Source: Mercenaria mercenaria (lineage: Eukaryota; Mollusca; Bivalvia; Venerida; Veneridae). From it: a DNA stretch of 64,000 nucleotides. Below are positions 23,241-34,955 of the stretch, piece by piece (the stretch's first letter is position 1; each line of letters opens with the position of its first letter). The stretch spans positions 5,578,501 through 5,642,500 of the forward strand of contig NC_069367.1 in the NCBI RefSeq assembly GCF_021730395.1, read 5' to 3'. The position numbers and the translations under genes are program-made. The notes under the pieces are model-generated. The model had not been told where the DNA came from. It saw nothing but the letters and a program-made list of their open reading frames with translations, and did not search any database.

Positions 23241-24657
23241 ATGGCAGCTGTTTATTCAAATGTTATTATGGACGTTAAAGACGTCAGAGCAGTAGAAAGG
23301 GTTTTTGCTGATATGAAGGTAGAATTGAGATTCCGTATAAATATTAATGAGATAATTATAACTTTAAGAAAACTGAACTTTATCGACGACTGGGTACTTA
23401 AATTATTCAGGGATCATTTCACAATGACGGATATGTCAGAAGGAAAAGCACTCGTACGATTCAACAGATTCCTTTGGGAAATAAGTGATTTTCTTTCTTT
23501 CGAACAACTTTTAACAGTCTTTTGTGATTCTGGATATCAGAATGTTACTAACAGATTAATATCAGTGAGAGAGAATTCCAAACTGGAAATAAAGCCTAAG
23601 CAAGATCAAATGACGAGAATGGGAGCTCAAAACATGCATACTGAGGTTATTGTGTATCATCCAACTACCAGCTATTTTAACGAAGCTTTTACATATTGTC
23701 ATGAAACTACACGATATAGTCAAAATGAAATACCGAAACCTATATCAAAATATCGACTTTCACATGCTGAACATTTGAATAGGTTTTATTTAGATTTGAA
23801 ATTACGGGTAGATAATAATTCTTTAAATAATAGATTAACAAATGGAACTCGAAAATTTCTTGAACAAATGATCTCTAATCTCGATACGATGTTAAGTTCC
23901 TGTGAGAATCCAAGACGAATCCAGTTGTTATTAGATAAGCGTGTAGTTCTTTATTTTCTATTAGCTCAGCTGTGCGCCGACTTTAATGAACGAATGAATA
24001 TTTTGAGACGTCTTCATGACTCCATGCCCCATGGAGTAGACAGGACCATGTTCAATTCTGTATATCATTCGAATATGGCCGTTAGTTGGGCGATGAAAGG
24101 TAATATCACAACGGCATTAAAGCATGCAGCTATCACAAGAGAAGACAGTTTTTCTTGCTCGCCGTTCTTCCGGTATATGTTGCTATGATTGGCGCTCATA
24201 TCACACATACTGAGGTTTATTTGTGTGACAGATCTGAAGACTATCTGAAAAGGGCTTTAATGGACTACGAATATGTCTCTCAACTGTTAAGGAAGCGTCA
24301 CAAGAAGAACATATAGTTTGGAAAAGGGGAACGTTGTTGATAATGGCATCGGCGTTGCTTGGCATTAAATTCTTTTCGAAAGTGTGTGATGATATCAAAT
24401 ATATAGACATTGAAAATGTAGAGAAAGCAAGACATATTTTGGCTGCAGTGCGTAAATTGAAGTCACTTCCAAAACACAGAGAACTTAAGTTGTATGTCTG
24501 TATGGGGAAACTTCACGACATAGATGGGAACATAAGTGACGCTGTTAAATATATTCGAAAGGCTCGTGCGTTAGCTGATAGAAGTTCATCAAGTGTTACT
24601 GAGAAATCAAATATTAGCGCATACCTGAACCGTTTACAGAATCAACACGCTGGTTAA
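23241..24657 (+). CDS. Uncharacterised protein with a possible N-terminal death-fold (CARD-like) domain; frame-broken
   Basis: The first frame runs from ATG 23241 (MAAVYSNVIMDVKD) to 24188, 315 codons. A second frame ends at 24657. Residues about 10-105 are helical and resemble a CARD in hydrophobic pattern, with LRKLNFIDDWVLKLF and FNRFLWEISDFLSFEQLL. The remainder is alpha-helical and TPR-like in feel, with no motif I can name. Reading changes frame near 24170 and again near 24290; the middle part is protein-like and has a relative at 21.9 kb, so these look like frameshifts rather than introns. CARD-type adaptors act in innate immune signalling, but the assignment is inference. It may be a pseudogene, or the breaks may be consensus errors. 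Confidence 0.5.
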
Positions 24658-27124
24658 AGTTGTTTACCAGGAGACCAGGGAGTTCTTGTATCATTTCGGC
24701 AATCACTTGTTACGAGGTTTAGAAGGACACGAAGGAACATCATTTCAGGACTACAGAGGACAATGATAAGCATTTTGTTCCAACTAGTGTTACACATCAA
24801 AGACAAAAATGACCGTTTAAGTTGACTCGTCTGCAATTTGTATTTATGTTTCTTTTAACTTTGTTGCAACATTGGGTATGAACATGTTTCATATAATCAG
24901 TATTCAATACGTGTGCATCTTTGTTTGCATATAATATGTGTATACTATTTTGCATTTGTCTTAAAATTCTTAAAGAGTGAATGAAATGGTGTAGCGCCCA
25001 TTTCGCACAGTATGCGGAATGCAAAAAAGAATCCCGGTATGTTTGTTGCCAAAACAAGATTTACTAAACTATAGCATCTTTATACGCCGTATGTACACGA
25101 ATGATATTGAAACTGTTCATAATTTAATGTTCTCAAGAACAGTTTTTCCTGCAAGGATTTCATTCATAATTGTGCATTGATCCATCTTTTGTTTCTGTTA
25201 TGATTGTTTAATATCATTAGGAAAGCATTTATTTTCATACAAAAGTCATCTTAATCACTTAAACATTGAGGGCTGTGGTTACTTTTTTACGCATTTAATA
25301 AAATTATATCAAAAATTACCTGAACTACGATGTATGCTTTGGCAATTAAAGTCGTTAAATGAAACTAATAAAAATACTGATAAACTAAAATACAATAATA
25401 GGAGTCAGGGTTTTGAAATATTTAAGATTATCTGATCAGCATTCAGGACGTTTTCATGAAGGAAATCGTGGTGGACAGTATAAAGGTAGGACAAATCATA
25501 TGCCCGGATCTTCTGCTTGTATGTGAGTCCTCTTAACCAAAGCAAAATAAAAAGCAAGAGTAGATTTCCAGGATACACAGAATATCCCAAATACCAGTGT
25601 GACTGGAAATAACTTTTATGTATATAATTAAAAAATCAGTTTTTTTTCTTTAACTATCCTTGTTCATACTGTCTTTAAAAAACTCTTTTTGAAAATGTAA
25701 AGGATCATGAGAGAACACGTTTAAAGATTTTACTTCCACACGCCAAAAAAAAAAAACGTCATTGTTTGTGCTCCACTGGAAAAATGCTTTTGTTGATTTA
25801 TTATATATATGTGGCTTTAAATGCGGATACTAAGTTTGTAAAGCACTGAATTTATCTTTAATGCAGCCAAAAAGTACAAAACCGTACAAAAGAACGTTCT
25901 TTAAGAGGCATATAGATGAAGGGTACGCTAGCTGTTTTTATATACATGGTAGTGTTAAAAAGTACAAATTTCGAATATAACGTTGTTCTTTTTTTGTTTT
26001 TGTTTTGTAATAATGATAATAAAATACATATACCCGGATACCAATATACCGGTATACCCAAAATAACTTTTGTACATGGCGATACATGTGCTTTAAAAGA
26101 AAATGATAAGCGTTGCAAACACACACAAACTTTTAACGTAATAAAAATATTTATAAATATCTGACTGACCAATAACACCATGCAAACATGAAACTGATGT
26201 TTTCAGGTATTTCAAAGTACGGTATGTACGAGTATTTCGAAATATTTACATTGTCGGACAAATACTATTATCAATTTGGTGTGAGGTTAATAACTAATTA
26301 TATTATATAAATGACTTTAATTACACTTAGATACTATTAGAATATAAATCATTGTGGACCGAACTCATGAACACATTGTGAATTTGACATTGAGAATCAG
26401 GAAATCCCACTGGAATTTCCCGTGCTAGCAATAATTGTGTTTCAGTCTAAATTGTGCATGACTAATATATTGTAATTCTTAGAAAAGAAAGTGAAAGAAG
26501 AAAGAAAGCTGATGGCACTTGATGACATGGTCACATACATTAAATGCATATATACATTACAAATACGTTTTATATTTGATGTATGCATACTGAAACGCTT
26601 ATCCAACTGTGTATGAAGAAGAAAGTAGTTTGTTTTCTTTAAAAATCCTTCTTAGTGTTTTATGTCTAATTTGATTTTATAATTCAGTACCTTTTCGTTT
26701 ATTTTTTAATAAAATGAGAACAAGGACGTGTGTTTAAGTGTCCCATAAAAAGGGTTTATAAAAGAAATGTTGCAACGAAAGAAAATTTTGAAAGACTCTA
26801 GATATTAAATATAGACTAGTTCAAACTGAGGTGATTGTCCAGTCAATAAAGTAAATTTTGCTGGACGCTGATGTTTTACAAATTCACAATTTTATCAAAT
26901 ACAGCTTCCTAAAGCCTTACAGAGTTTGTAAACAACACTTTTTCGCAGAAGTATCTGTTTTTCATATATGAAAGTAGAATTTCATACACCTTATCATGAT
27001 TTAAGTAGTATATTTGTTACATACTGATTACGTTTACCATTTTTAACATTACTTAGTCTAGTAGCTCTAGTAAACTCTTAATAATTGTAACAATTGAGAA
27101 ATATATGTAGCTTATGAGATGTTC

Positions 27125-27126
<2 letters not shown>
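24658..27126. other. AT-rich spacer, nothing recognised
   Basis: Open frames here are short, overlap on both strands and lack any recognisable domain. Only simple A/T runs were noted, such as poly-A near 25745. Confidence 0.5.

Positions 27127-27184
<58 letters not shown>
27127..27184. repeat. (AT)n microsatellite
   Basis: An uninterrupted AT run of about 29 repeats. Confidence 0.98.
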
Positions 27185-27189
<5 letters not shown>

Positions 27190-27287
27190 TTTTATGTGAA
27201 ATTTCTCGGGTTACTTTTAATGTAAATAGATCTATGAGAGATATTACATTATTTAATTTAAAATCATCTCTCCGGTATTTTACCTGT

Positions 27288-27290
<3 letters not shown>

Positions 27291-27322
<32 letters not shown>
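27291..27322. repeat. (AG)n microsatellite
   Basis: An uninterrupted AG run of about 16 repeats. Confidence 0.98.
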
Positions 27323-27325
<3 letters not shown>

Positions 27326-28734
27326 ACCGTTGGAGAAATCAGGGAATAGTGAATTACCTTACTCTGAATGGCAAATATACATTTACTGGCATGAGACATA
27401 TTTTCAACAAACATCAGTAAAGACATATTAACGTATACAAATAAATTTAAAGGAAAAACGAAAGACGTTCTGTCAATATATATGATCTTTAAGTTAATTT
27501 TATGATAAGTAAAATATAACACTACATAAAAAAGGAATTGTTTACTGCTTTTATTGGTCATTCTTGATTATAGAGTTAACACTTCAAAGTCATGAATGTA
27601 ACACCATTTATTATAAGATCTAAAGGTAACTCAGTTTGTTCATAAAAGTAACACTTGAAGCAGATGGTCATCTCGAGTACTTATCTCCTGATTTTCCTGC
27701 TTTCATAAATCATACTACACGGCCATATGGACCAGAATTCTAGCAGTCATTACAAACTATTACATCACCATAATAATTGTAAATGACACAGAGATTTAAG
27801 CTATAGAGGAAAATTAACACTGTAATAAAGATTTTGCTGCATTGCGTAAATGAGCCGAGTAGTCTTTTATCGCCATTGAAGCCGTATTTTATCTTTATAA
27901 ACTAAATTGTTACCTTTATTGTTGACAAGCATGTTAACCTTATGACAGATAGCTGCCTATATGACCATAAACCGGTATACCTTTATTACACGCTGTTACA
28001 TTATATGGTTGTAAAACACATGTACATGCAAAAGACAGAAACAAAAAATACTTTTGCAAACAGGTCGGAAATGAAAATTAAAACCAAATATCAAAATGAC
28101 TGGTTAGTTTTCTACGAAAACCCATTTCTTCATTTTTATTTTGTTTTTATATATTTCTCTGCCAATGACCCATCTGGTTTGAAACCAGATCCATGTAAGT
28201 GACTTTGTTATTCCTTCTCCAGACATCAACAGAAGCAATGAAGTTCATTCCGAAATCATTATAGTTATTTCATATACAATAGCAATCAACTCTCAGTTTT
28301 CAGATTTATATACAATAATATATCTTACTATGTTTACTTTAACGGATATCTATGGCTAATCTTGGCTAACATGCACATCAAATAGTTATCAGGTCAAAAT
28401 ATCTAAATTTCAAAGGTACTTTATATACAGAATACAGACTACAAGTACTGATTGTCCATTTCATATCAGTAAAATAGGAAGAAAAATAGACACAAAGATA
28501 AATATTAGGCATGAGATGTTCATCAAATAACCATTTATTCATTTCAAAAACCCCTTTAACTGTTTCGCTTATTTCATGCAAAGCCTTGTTGTAAAAGGTC
28601 TTCTCTGTTGATATCAGACAAAACATCATCCGTATATGAGTTTCTACAAGTAATGTAAAACATTTAATAATACAAGCACGTGTATGGAAATAATACCTTT
28701 GCTATATTTTCATTTTGAGAGATATTTATTTAGG
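27323..28734 (-). other. 3' flank and spacer of TRIM-like copy 3
   Basis: The part at 27555-28030 matches 54770-55110 plus 56095-56240 (for example TATTACATCACCATA and GATTTAAGCTATA). The part at 28150-28734 matches the 3' flanks of the other copies. The two inserts at 55.1-56.1 and 56.2-58.6 kb near copy 4 are absent here. No gene is seen. Confidence 0.65.
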
Positions 28735-28743
28735 ATAATGATA

Positions 28744-29007
28744 CGGGCCTCCGTGGCCGAGTGGTTAAGGTCGCTGACTTCAAATCACTTGCCCCTCATC
28801 GATGTGGGATCGAGCCTCACTCGGGGCGTTGAATTCTTCATGTGAGGAAGCCATCCAGCTGGCTTACGGAAGGTCGGGGGTTCTACCCAGGTGCTCGTGA
28901 TGAAATAATGCACGGAGGGGCACCTAGGGTCTTCCTCCACCATTAAAGCTGGAAAGTCGCCATATGACCTATCATGTGTCGGTGCGACGTTAAATCCAAA
29001 CAAAAGA
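28744..29007 (+). mobile_element. tRNA-derived SINE with 9-bp target duplication
   Basis: The head GGCCTCCGTGGCCGAGTGGT has a Leu/Ser-tRNA-like A box, and GGGATCGAGCCTC is a B-box-like sequence. The body ends with the widespread module GTGTCGGTGCGACGTTAAAT and a short A-rich tail. ATAATGATA flanks it at 28735-28743 and 29008-29016. Copy 1's 3' flank (about 340-375) has no insert, which confirms the limits. The family name was not checked. Confidence 0.88.
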
Positions 29008-29131
29008 ATAATGATAATTAAATTTTGAAATCAAATTGGGGAGTAAATCAGGTGTGTTATAGATTTCTTGAATTTTTGAAAGTCTCCGCTGCATCTGAAT
29101 TAAATTTTGTCTGTAAATTGTATCAAAACAA

Positions 29132-30859
29132 CTAGTCTATCTTAAGAACCTGCAGCTTCTTCTTTCCTTCGCAGATATTCGATACGGCAAGTTTAGTTTT
29201 GTCTTTCGAAACACAAACCCGAAACGTATTCTTCATGTTTAACTTATGTGATGACAGGATCACACCGGTTGGCGAAATCTGTACAACGGAGCTGGGATAT
29301 TTACAGCAGACAAATACACAGTTCATTGGACCAACCGCTATACCTTGTGGTTCCTGGATTCTGCTGTCCCTGACGACGACTCTACTGTTGGTTGTGACGT
29401 CATATATGTAAACTATATTCTCGTCTCGGTCACTGATTATCACTTTATCACGTTCATTTATATATGTGCAGGATACTGCCGCAGGATGATAAGTTTTGGA
29501 ATGAAACTTCACACTTAAGTCTTTCTTCTCTCCTGACACTGAAAGAATACGTGCTAATCTGACGTCACCAAATGCTCCAACAACAAAATGATTGTCGTCC
29601 TTTAAACATATTGAATTGTATTGTCCACTTACTTTCACCGTTTTCATATAAGCTATTTCATTAGTTTTACTAACCTGTAGAAATTCTATCTTAGTGCTCC
29701 CATCTGCCGCCGCTGTAATAACCATCGTATCTTCAGACACAGTAACAATACTCAGTGGATGATAAGACAATTTGTAAGAACAAGTTTTCACCAAACAATC
29801 ATTGAAAACCAGTAATGTAGCGTTAAAGTTATCTACCGCTATCAGTCTCCCATCAGGAAGGAAATCCATTCCGGTTAAAAGAGGTTCTCCTTCATCACAT
29901 TTTGATTTCTTAAGATCTATGAAGGTTATAAGTTCTAGCTTTACAGGTCTATACCCTCGGACATGATCAATTGTTACTTTACTTTTCTCTGTATTTAGCG
30001 TCCCGAGACTTTCCATGCCTTCTATTATTCCTTTTAGTGTCGAGGTTTCATTCAACCTGAATGATATATCAGCAGTTTCAAGCTGATTACATGTTTGCTC
30101 GACTAGTTCCTGTACGATTTTGACCTGTTCCTTTATTTCGTGTTCAGCTACGAATTTTTGTATAACTGTACCATGGAGACTTACTTCATCTAGAAACTTC
30201 AAGGATGTCTGGAAACTCTTAGTAAAAAAGTCACAGTTGGAACGACTTTCGTTTCCTTTGTCCAACTGAAGCTTCATGAACGTAGCGCTAACTTCCTCGA
30301 CGTCTTGCAAAAGGTCATCGAACTTTTTATTCATCTGAGCTCTTATATGGTTGATCTTTTCTGGTAGACATTTTACACTGTCACGTAACGATATTTCTGT
30401 CGAGTTCCAATGCATTACAGCGGAATCGCATAACTCTTTTGCACAGAACAGTCGTGATCGTACTTCCATACTCGCTTCTTCGGAAACAACTGCGACTTTC
30501 TGTATTTCCATGACATTGTTACACTTCCGGTGATCAATTATGGCACATGCACCACAACAAAGCTTATCGTGATCGTTACAAAGAAACTGGAACAAATTTC
30601 CGTGTGTTACACACTTGTCCAATCCTTCCATATCGAATTTAACTGCCTTTATCGAGATTTCACTTGCTTTCTCCATCTTGTGACCTTTCATAACATCAAA
30701 AACATTATGAACGTCCGTGCACTGTGTACACTGAAAATTGTCACAATCATAACAAAACGCTGTAGCAACTGTCTTTTTATCCTTTCGTGTACATGGCAAA
30801 CAAAATTCTTCCCTTACTCTTCCAGGAACCTGGTCGTTTTCTCCCATCAATTCAGCCAT
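29132..30859 (-). CDS. RING-less TRIM-like protein, B-box/coiled-coil/beta-propeller (copy 3)
   Basis: An intact single exon of 575 codons. The B-box 1 ligand pattern is the same as in copy 1 (C20, C23, C36, C39, C44, C47, H51, H60). B-box 2 reads CVTHGNLFQFLC followed by CCGACAIIDHRKC. A helical region at about 130-290 precedes an NHL-like propeller with GMDFLPDGRLIAVDN and GIAVGPMNCVFVC. There is no RING. Its propeller groups with copy 2 (shared FNDCLVKT, DVRLARILS, PAAVSCTYI), whereas its 5' flank groups with copy 1. A SINE lies 124 bases past the stop and a Tc1-like insertion about 95 bases upstream of the ATG, which may have altered its promoter. Confidence 0.88.
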   Translation of the reverse strand: MAELMGENDQVPGRVREEFCLPCTRKDKKTVATAFCYDCDNFQCTQCTDVHNVFDVMKGHKMEKASEISIKAVKFDMEGLDKCVTHGNLFQFLCNDHDKLCCGACAIIDHRKCNNVMEIQKVAVVSEEASMEVRSRLFCAKELCDSAVMHWNSTEISLRDSVKCLPEKINHIRAQMNKKFDDLLQDVEEVSATFMKLQLDKGNESRSNCDFFTKSFQTSLKFLDEVSLHGTVIQKFVAEHEIKEQVKIVQELVEQTCNQLETADISFRLNETSTLKGIIEGMESLGTLNTEKSKVTIDHVRGYRPVKLELITFIDLKKSKCDEGEPLLTGMDFLPDGRLIAVDNFNATLLVFNDCLVKTCSYKLSYHPLSIVTVSEDTMVITAAADGSTKIEFLQVSKTNEIAYMKTVKVSGQYNSICLKDDNHFVVGAFGDVRLARILSVSGEKKDLSVKFHSKTYHPAAVSCTYINERDKVIISDRDENIVYIYDVTTNSRVVVRDSRIQEPQGIAVGPMNCVFVCCKYPSSVVQISPTGVILSSHKLNMKNTFRVCVSKDKTKLAVSNICEGKKKLQVLKID

Positions 30860-30954
30860 TTTTTACTGATACTTAGTAGTTCAGTAACATATTTTCAAAT
30901 GGTCATATTGTTCTTGTATTGGGTATCTTGTTATATGTATCAAGATAAAATATA

Positions 30955-31792
30955 CCCAATCACAAAAGAAAGAGTGCACTCGGATTTTCGTCAACTGAAG
31001 TATATTATGATGCCCGAAGTAGATTATTTTGTCTAAAAGTATGTCATGTTTGGTAACAAAATTTAGTGCAGTTTATGGCCAGTTTGATGCATTTCGATTA
31101 TTTTTATAATTTTGACATTTATGTGGATTCTTGGCTATTCAAAGCCAACAAGGGTAAAAAAACGGAAGTTGTAATTCTCTTTCTTGCCCGATGATAAAAA
31201 AACTGCCTGTTCCTCAAATATTATTTTGTTTAAGTACCGTGTAGGACCAACTCTTCTATTTATTCAAGCACTGAAAGGGCAACGATTAGGCCTAAAAACA
31301 GCAGAATGACGTCACGAGGAATTTTATTCTATTTTCGAAAAGCGGTTGTTACCCGAGGTCTACTGAATCTTTGGCGTACAGCAACTCGACCAGTTTGCTG
31401 ATATTGCTGATGCAAAAGAATAATGACATTACATTGGCACTCAAACTTTCTGCTGATGTTAATAACGTTGTCACACCGTTTAAGCATTGTTAATATTTCA
31501 ATTTGCTGAAATTCACTAAGTCGTGGCATTTTATTACAGCACCGATATAAAACCTAACGAGTTTCTTCTTTCCCCAAAGGTATCAGAAACTGACAAAACA
31601 CGTCTTTGTAGACATGTGTATTTCCTATGGGCAGCACGTGCAATTCGTGCAAAAGTCCACTATCGGTAGTTAGGTTGACTCCATCCAGTGTTTATCGTAA
31701 ACTGGATGGAAGATCAATAGTACATGCTTCGACCAATTTTAAAACTGAGAATATTCAAATTAAAAAGTGCACACTTTCTTTTTGCGTCTGAG
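30955..31792 (-). mobile_element. Internally deleted Tc1/mariner-like element
   Basis: TA lies outside both ends (30953-30954 and 31793-31794). The ends are inverted, with AAAAGAAAG and GTGCACT shared. The matching site upstream of copy 1 (about 2286-2295) has no insert. Only the N-terminal transposase piece remains, so it cannot move unaided. It sits close to the copy 3 start codon. Confidence 0.75.
31329..31529 (-). pseudogene. Tc1-like transposase N-terminal fragment
   Basis: The frame begins MPRLSEFQQIEILTMLKRC and continues through QQYQQTGRVA to SRPRVTT. This is the paired helix-turn-helix pattern of Tc1-type transposases, in which RLSEFQ...L...G...VAR.F and QTG.V..R...GRPRVTT are typical. 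The DDE catalytic domain is missing; the frame runs about 66 codons and ends. Confidence 0.75.
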
Positions 31793-32747
31793 TATAATTT
31801 GGATTCAAATCTATAGATAAACAAACATATCAGCATCTATATGATGACGAACGTGTGCTTAATTTCACATCAACTCGACCTATTAAATTAAACTGAAGAA
31901 GTGACAATTGAGCTGATTATGACAGTTGAGATACTGTAAAATCTGGTAAATAAGCGTATACGCTTATAATTATTTTAGTGACACTTTTATGCGCCCATTT
32001 TTGATATGCGCTTATACTTAAAATATTAGGTCACTAATAGTAATGTTTACAAAATGGTCTTTGCTTGGTATATTCTGAAAGGTAACCGTGTTTTGCACTA
32101 TTTTGCAAATTTTAAACAATTTTTACCATGCCGTTTTTAAATATTTTTTGAATAACTTATGGTATCTCCTCAAGCTCAAGTAGAGACAATTTTCAAAGTA
32201 ATAGCCACTATCCAAAACGTTTGCAGAAAACTCATTTTACCATTAATTTCAATAGAAGAAACATCAAACTATTGGTAGACAATTTTAAAACACAATATAG
32301 AAATGTCAATATCATTTTTTTTATGGTGCCAAAAGTAACGGATTTAATGAGACAGAATTCATACTTCAACATCGAAAAATTAAGGTCGAATGATGTGTTT
32401 CTGTTTTGAATTTTGCTTACTCAATTAAAAAAAAAACCTTAGGGAAGACGTAAAACCTATCTAAATTTCTTCCACAATATATAATCTAAGAGTGAAAGCA
32501 AACTAAAGAACTTTCACCGTGCGTAACTCAATATTTTTAAAGATTTGTAATTCTATCCCTTCAGGTTAAGTAGTAAATTCTTTTTGAACACCAAGAAATT
32601 GCTTAATATAAGATTCATCTTTTTCCATCTTTTTCCATTTTTTTTGTACAAAACATCAATAATCTTGAAAGTCTTGAAAGATGTAAAAACGTACTAGTAA
32701 AATGGAAAATAAGGAAAAAAAATGGTCCCAGTTGGGCTTGAGCCTAC

Positions 32748-32781
32748 GCCCCCCCCCCCCCCCCTCCCCCCCCCCTCTCCC
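32748..32781. repeat. C-rich simple repeat
   Basis: A run of C broken by a few T bases. Its length is likely unreliable in any assembly. Confidence 0.9.
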
Positions 32782-32874
32782 CAAATTCAGTAAAAGTAGG
32801 TTTATGGTAGGAACTGAATACTCTTACAAAAGGAGGTACTCTATTAGTGATCTAATACCTTAAGCGAAAAACGA

Positions 32875-32970
32875 TGCGCTTATTTTTGATATGCGCTAAT
32901 GGACAAGCCGTATGCGCTTATTTTTGATATGCGCTTATGGACAAGCTGTATGCGCTTATTTTTGATATAT
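32875..32970. repeat. Short tandem repeat of about 38 bases
   Basis: TGCGCTTATTTTTGATATGC plus a GGACAAGC(C/T)GTA link repeats two to three times. The unit resembles the terminal regions of the surrounding element. Confidence 0.75.
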
Positions 32971-33492
32971 TAGGAATAATGACAGTGCTAACCTTGGTTG
33001 AGAAAACAAATGAAAATATAACATGGTCATGGACATGCGCAGTGAACTACTTTTTTTTATTGCATAGGCCTACAGTATTTCTACATAATGAAAGCATAAT
33101 GAACTTTATAACTTGCAAATAGTTTTCAATTTCTCGGACCATTTAATAATTCTTTAACACTAAGATTGTAGCATCTTATCCATACTCTTTTCAAAGATTT
33201 ACAAAATCTGTTATGACAAGGCAAACAACGTTTCTGGTATTCAAACCTTTACTTTCATTTACTGAAATTTTCTATTCGAAAAGCATGATTATCGTAAACG
33301 ATTAACGTTTATCAGACAATAGTCGTTAAAACTTTTAACACCCATCGGCTATTCATTAGGTAAGAACACTTGTAACCTGTATTTATGATAAACAATTATC
33401 ACGGTATAATACCGTTAATTACGTCTTTCTACTGCATTTGTTGTTTGTTTGCCAGTAATCGGATATGCGCCTACTTTCGAGACAAAATTATA

Positions 33493-33917
33493 TATTATAT
33501 ATTTATATTATACCAGATTTATATAGCGCCCTTCACGTTCAAAGGCGCTTTACATCGTTCAATGCAGCCACATAGGGCGCTTAATTCATCCTCTACTAGT
33601 TAAGACACAGAGCGATCTGACCAGAGGGACAGAGTGAGACAAAGCCCCCCACGACAGAGAGATCAGAAATCAGATACAGGCTTGTCCGGCTAACTTAGCC
33701 TAGCTCGTTGCGAATAGACAGCCCGGTTCTTTAACGTGCCCAGTGTATAGCACTGATACACACAAGGATTGCCTGGGTTCCTGACTAGTACACCTCTAGT
33801 TGGGTGGGAAACACTGAAAAGCGTTCTGAAAATTCACGAGTAGCTGCCGGGAATCGAACACAAGATCTCAGGATTGGAAGGCCAGTGTGAAAACCACTGA
33901 GCTATCCGTCCACCCAT
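33493..33917 (-). mobile_element. tRNA-derived SINE, minus strand, nested in the 2.1-kb element
   Basis: On the minus strand the head has GATAGCTCAGTGG (A box) and GTTCGATTCCCGG (B box). The body has CACGTTAAAGAACC and the tail GCGCTATATAAATCTGGTAT, a module widespread in animal SINEs. AAAATTATA flanks it at 33484-33492 and 33918-33926. The nesting gives the order: the 2.1-kb element first, then the SINE. Confidence 0.88.
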
Positions 33918-34144
33918 AAAATTATAGTAAGGGCATGACAGGCGCTTATTATCCCATACGGAGTAATGGTAAGGCCGTATGCGCTTACTTCTGATAAGCG
34001 CTTATATTCGAATATGCGCTCATTTACCAGATTCTACAGTAATGTCTGAAGATACGAAATCACAAGATGAACATATTGAAAAGTTTTCGTTTTAAGAAAA
34101 CATAAAATTGTTCGTTTTCCCATTTATTATATCAAAATAGAAAT

Positions 34145-34235
34145 GTGGAAAATCATATGTCGCTCAACACGACCAAACGAAAATGTTGCAGGCGCGGTTT
34201 GATTGAGCCTGTCCATGGACGGTAGTGGAAAATCA
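34145..34235 (-). repeat. Dispersed repeat R1, partial inverse copy
   Basis: Reverse-complemented, it carries the GGACAGGCTCAATCAAACC core and the GGTCGTGTTGAGCGAC segment of R1. It is absent from the aligned copy 1 flank (about 2560), so it inserted after the split. Confidence 0.65.
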
Positions 34236-34955
34236 AATAATAATGAAATCTGTAAACAGATACGTTGGAAGCACAAATCGTATGTTCACATAAAGTTCTT
34301 GCATCTTCACCTCTTTATCTTAATAAATCTTATTCAATAGTTTTTATAAGAAATTACGACAAAAAGCAAGATATAACCTATTTCAAACATCTCTGTTGCC
34401 ATGGTTACTGTAAACTTTAAGAAAAATAGGGTACCATGTAAAGTGCATGGTAGTTTGCTTATAATATTTCCCAAATATTCCATGTTGGTCATAAACAGAA
34501 TGCCACTTAGGCCGTCGAAAACCCCTTTTGTTATACATAGTTGTTTAAAAATGAGAGAAAATGCGTTACCATGGAAACACGAACCCCGCGACATATGCAT
34601 TTAAAGCTTATATTAGAAAGATAACGTGCATACTAGTGAAATTATCAATTACGCAGACTTCTACGGATATCAATGAAAATAAAATACACTGAAAAGTTTT
34701 AAATATTCGTATTTTCCTTCTTCTTTTAATATGAAATATCTTTAGAGGGTCATGTTCTTCAAACCTAGATAAAAATTGAATTTGAAGGGACAGAGACAAA
34801 CGAAATTGAGATTGTAGCAGGTAAAACTCCATATTACACGAAATACAAACAAATGCTGCGGTTAAACTAATCTGAATTTACCCTTGTAACAAGGTAACCT
34901 ACCTCCTTAAGTAAGGGATTCATATAACCAGTGGGAATGGCTAGATCATGATCAT
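34236..34955. other. Distal 5' flank of copy 3
   Basis: The first about 80 bases still align with 2540-2640 upstream of copy 1 (TTGGAAGCA..., AGTTCTTGCATC). The rest shows nothing recognisable. Confidence 0.5.

Larger units (their letters stand above)
31934..34039. mobile_element. 2.1-kb TA-flanked DNA element with GCGCTTAT repeats
   Basis: The left end is CTGTAAAATCTGGTAAATAA. The right end reverse-complements to CTGTAGAATCTGGTAAATGA. TA lies outside each end (31932-31933 and 34040-34041), and copy 1's flank has a single TA at 2432-2433. Inside, the phrase TATGCGCTTATTTTTGATAT recurs near 31990, 32870-32970 and 33960-34015. No transposase was seen. A SINE sits inside at 33493-33917. Confidence 0.82.

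Noticed and set aside
24165-24300. Short introns in the 23.2-kb gene in place of frame breaks
   Set aside because: A GT...AG pair can be drawn, but the middle segment is protein-like and matches the relative at 21.9 kb as coding sequence.
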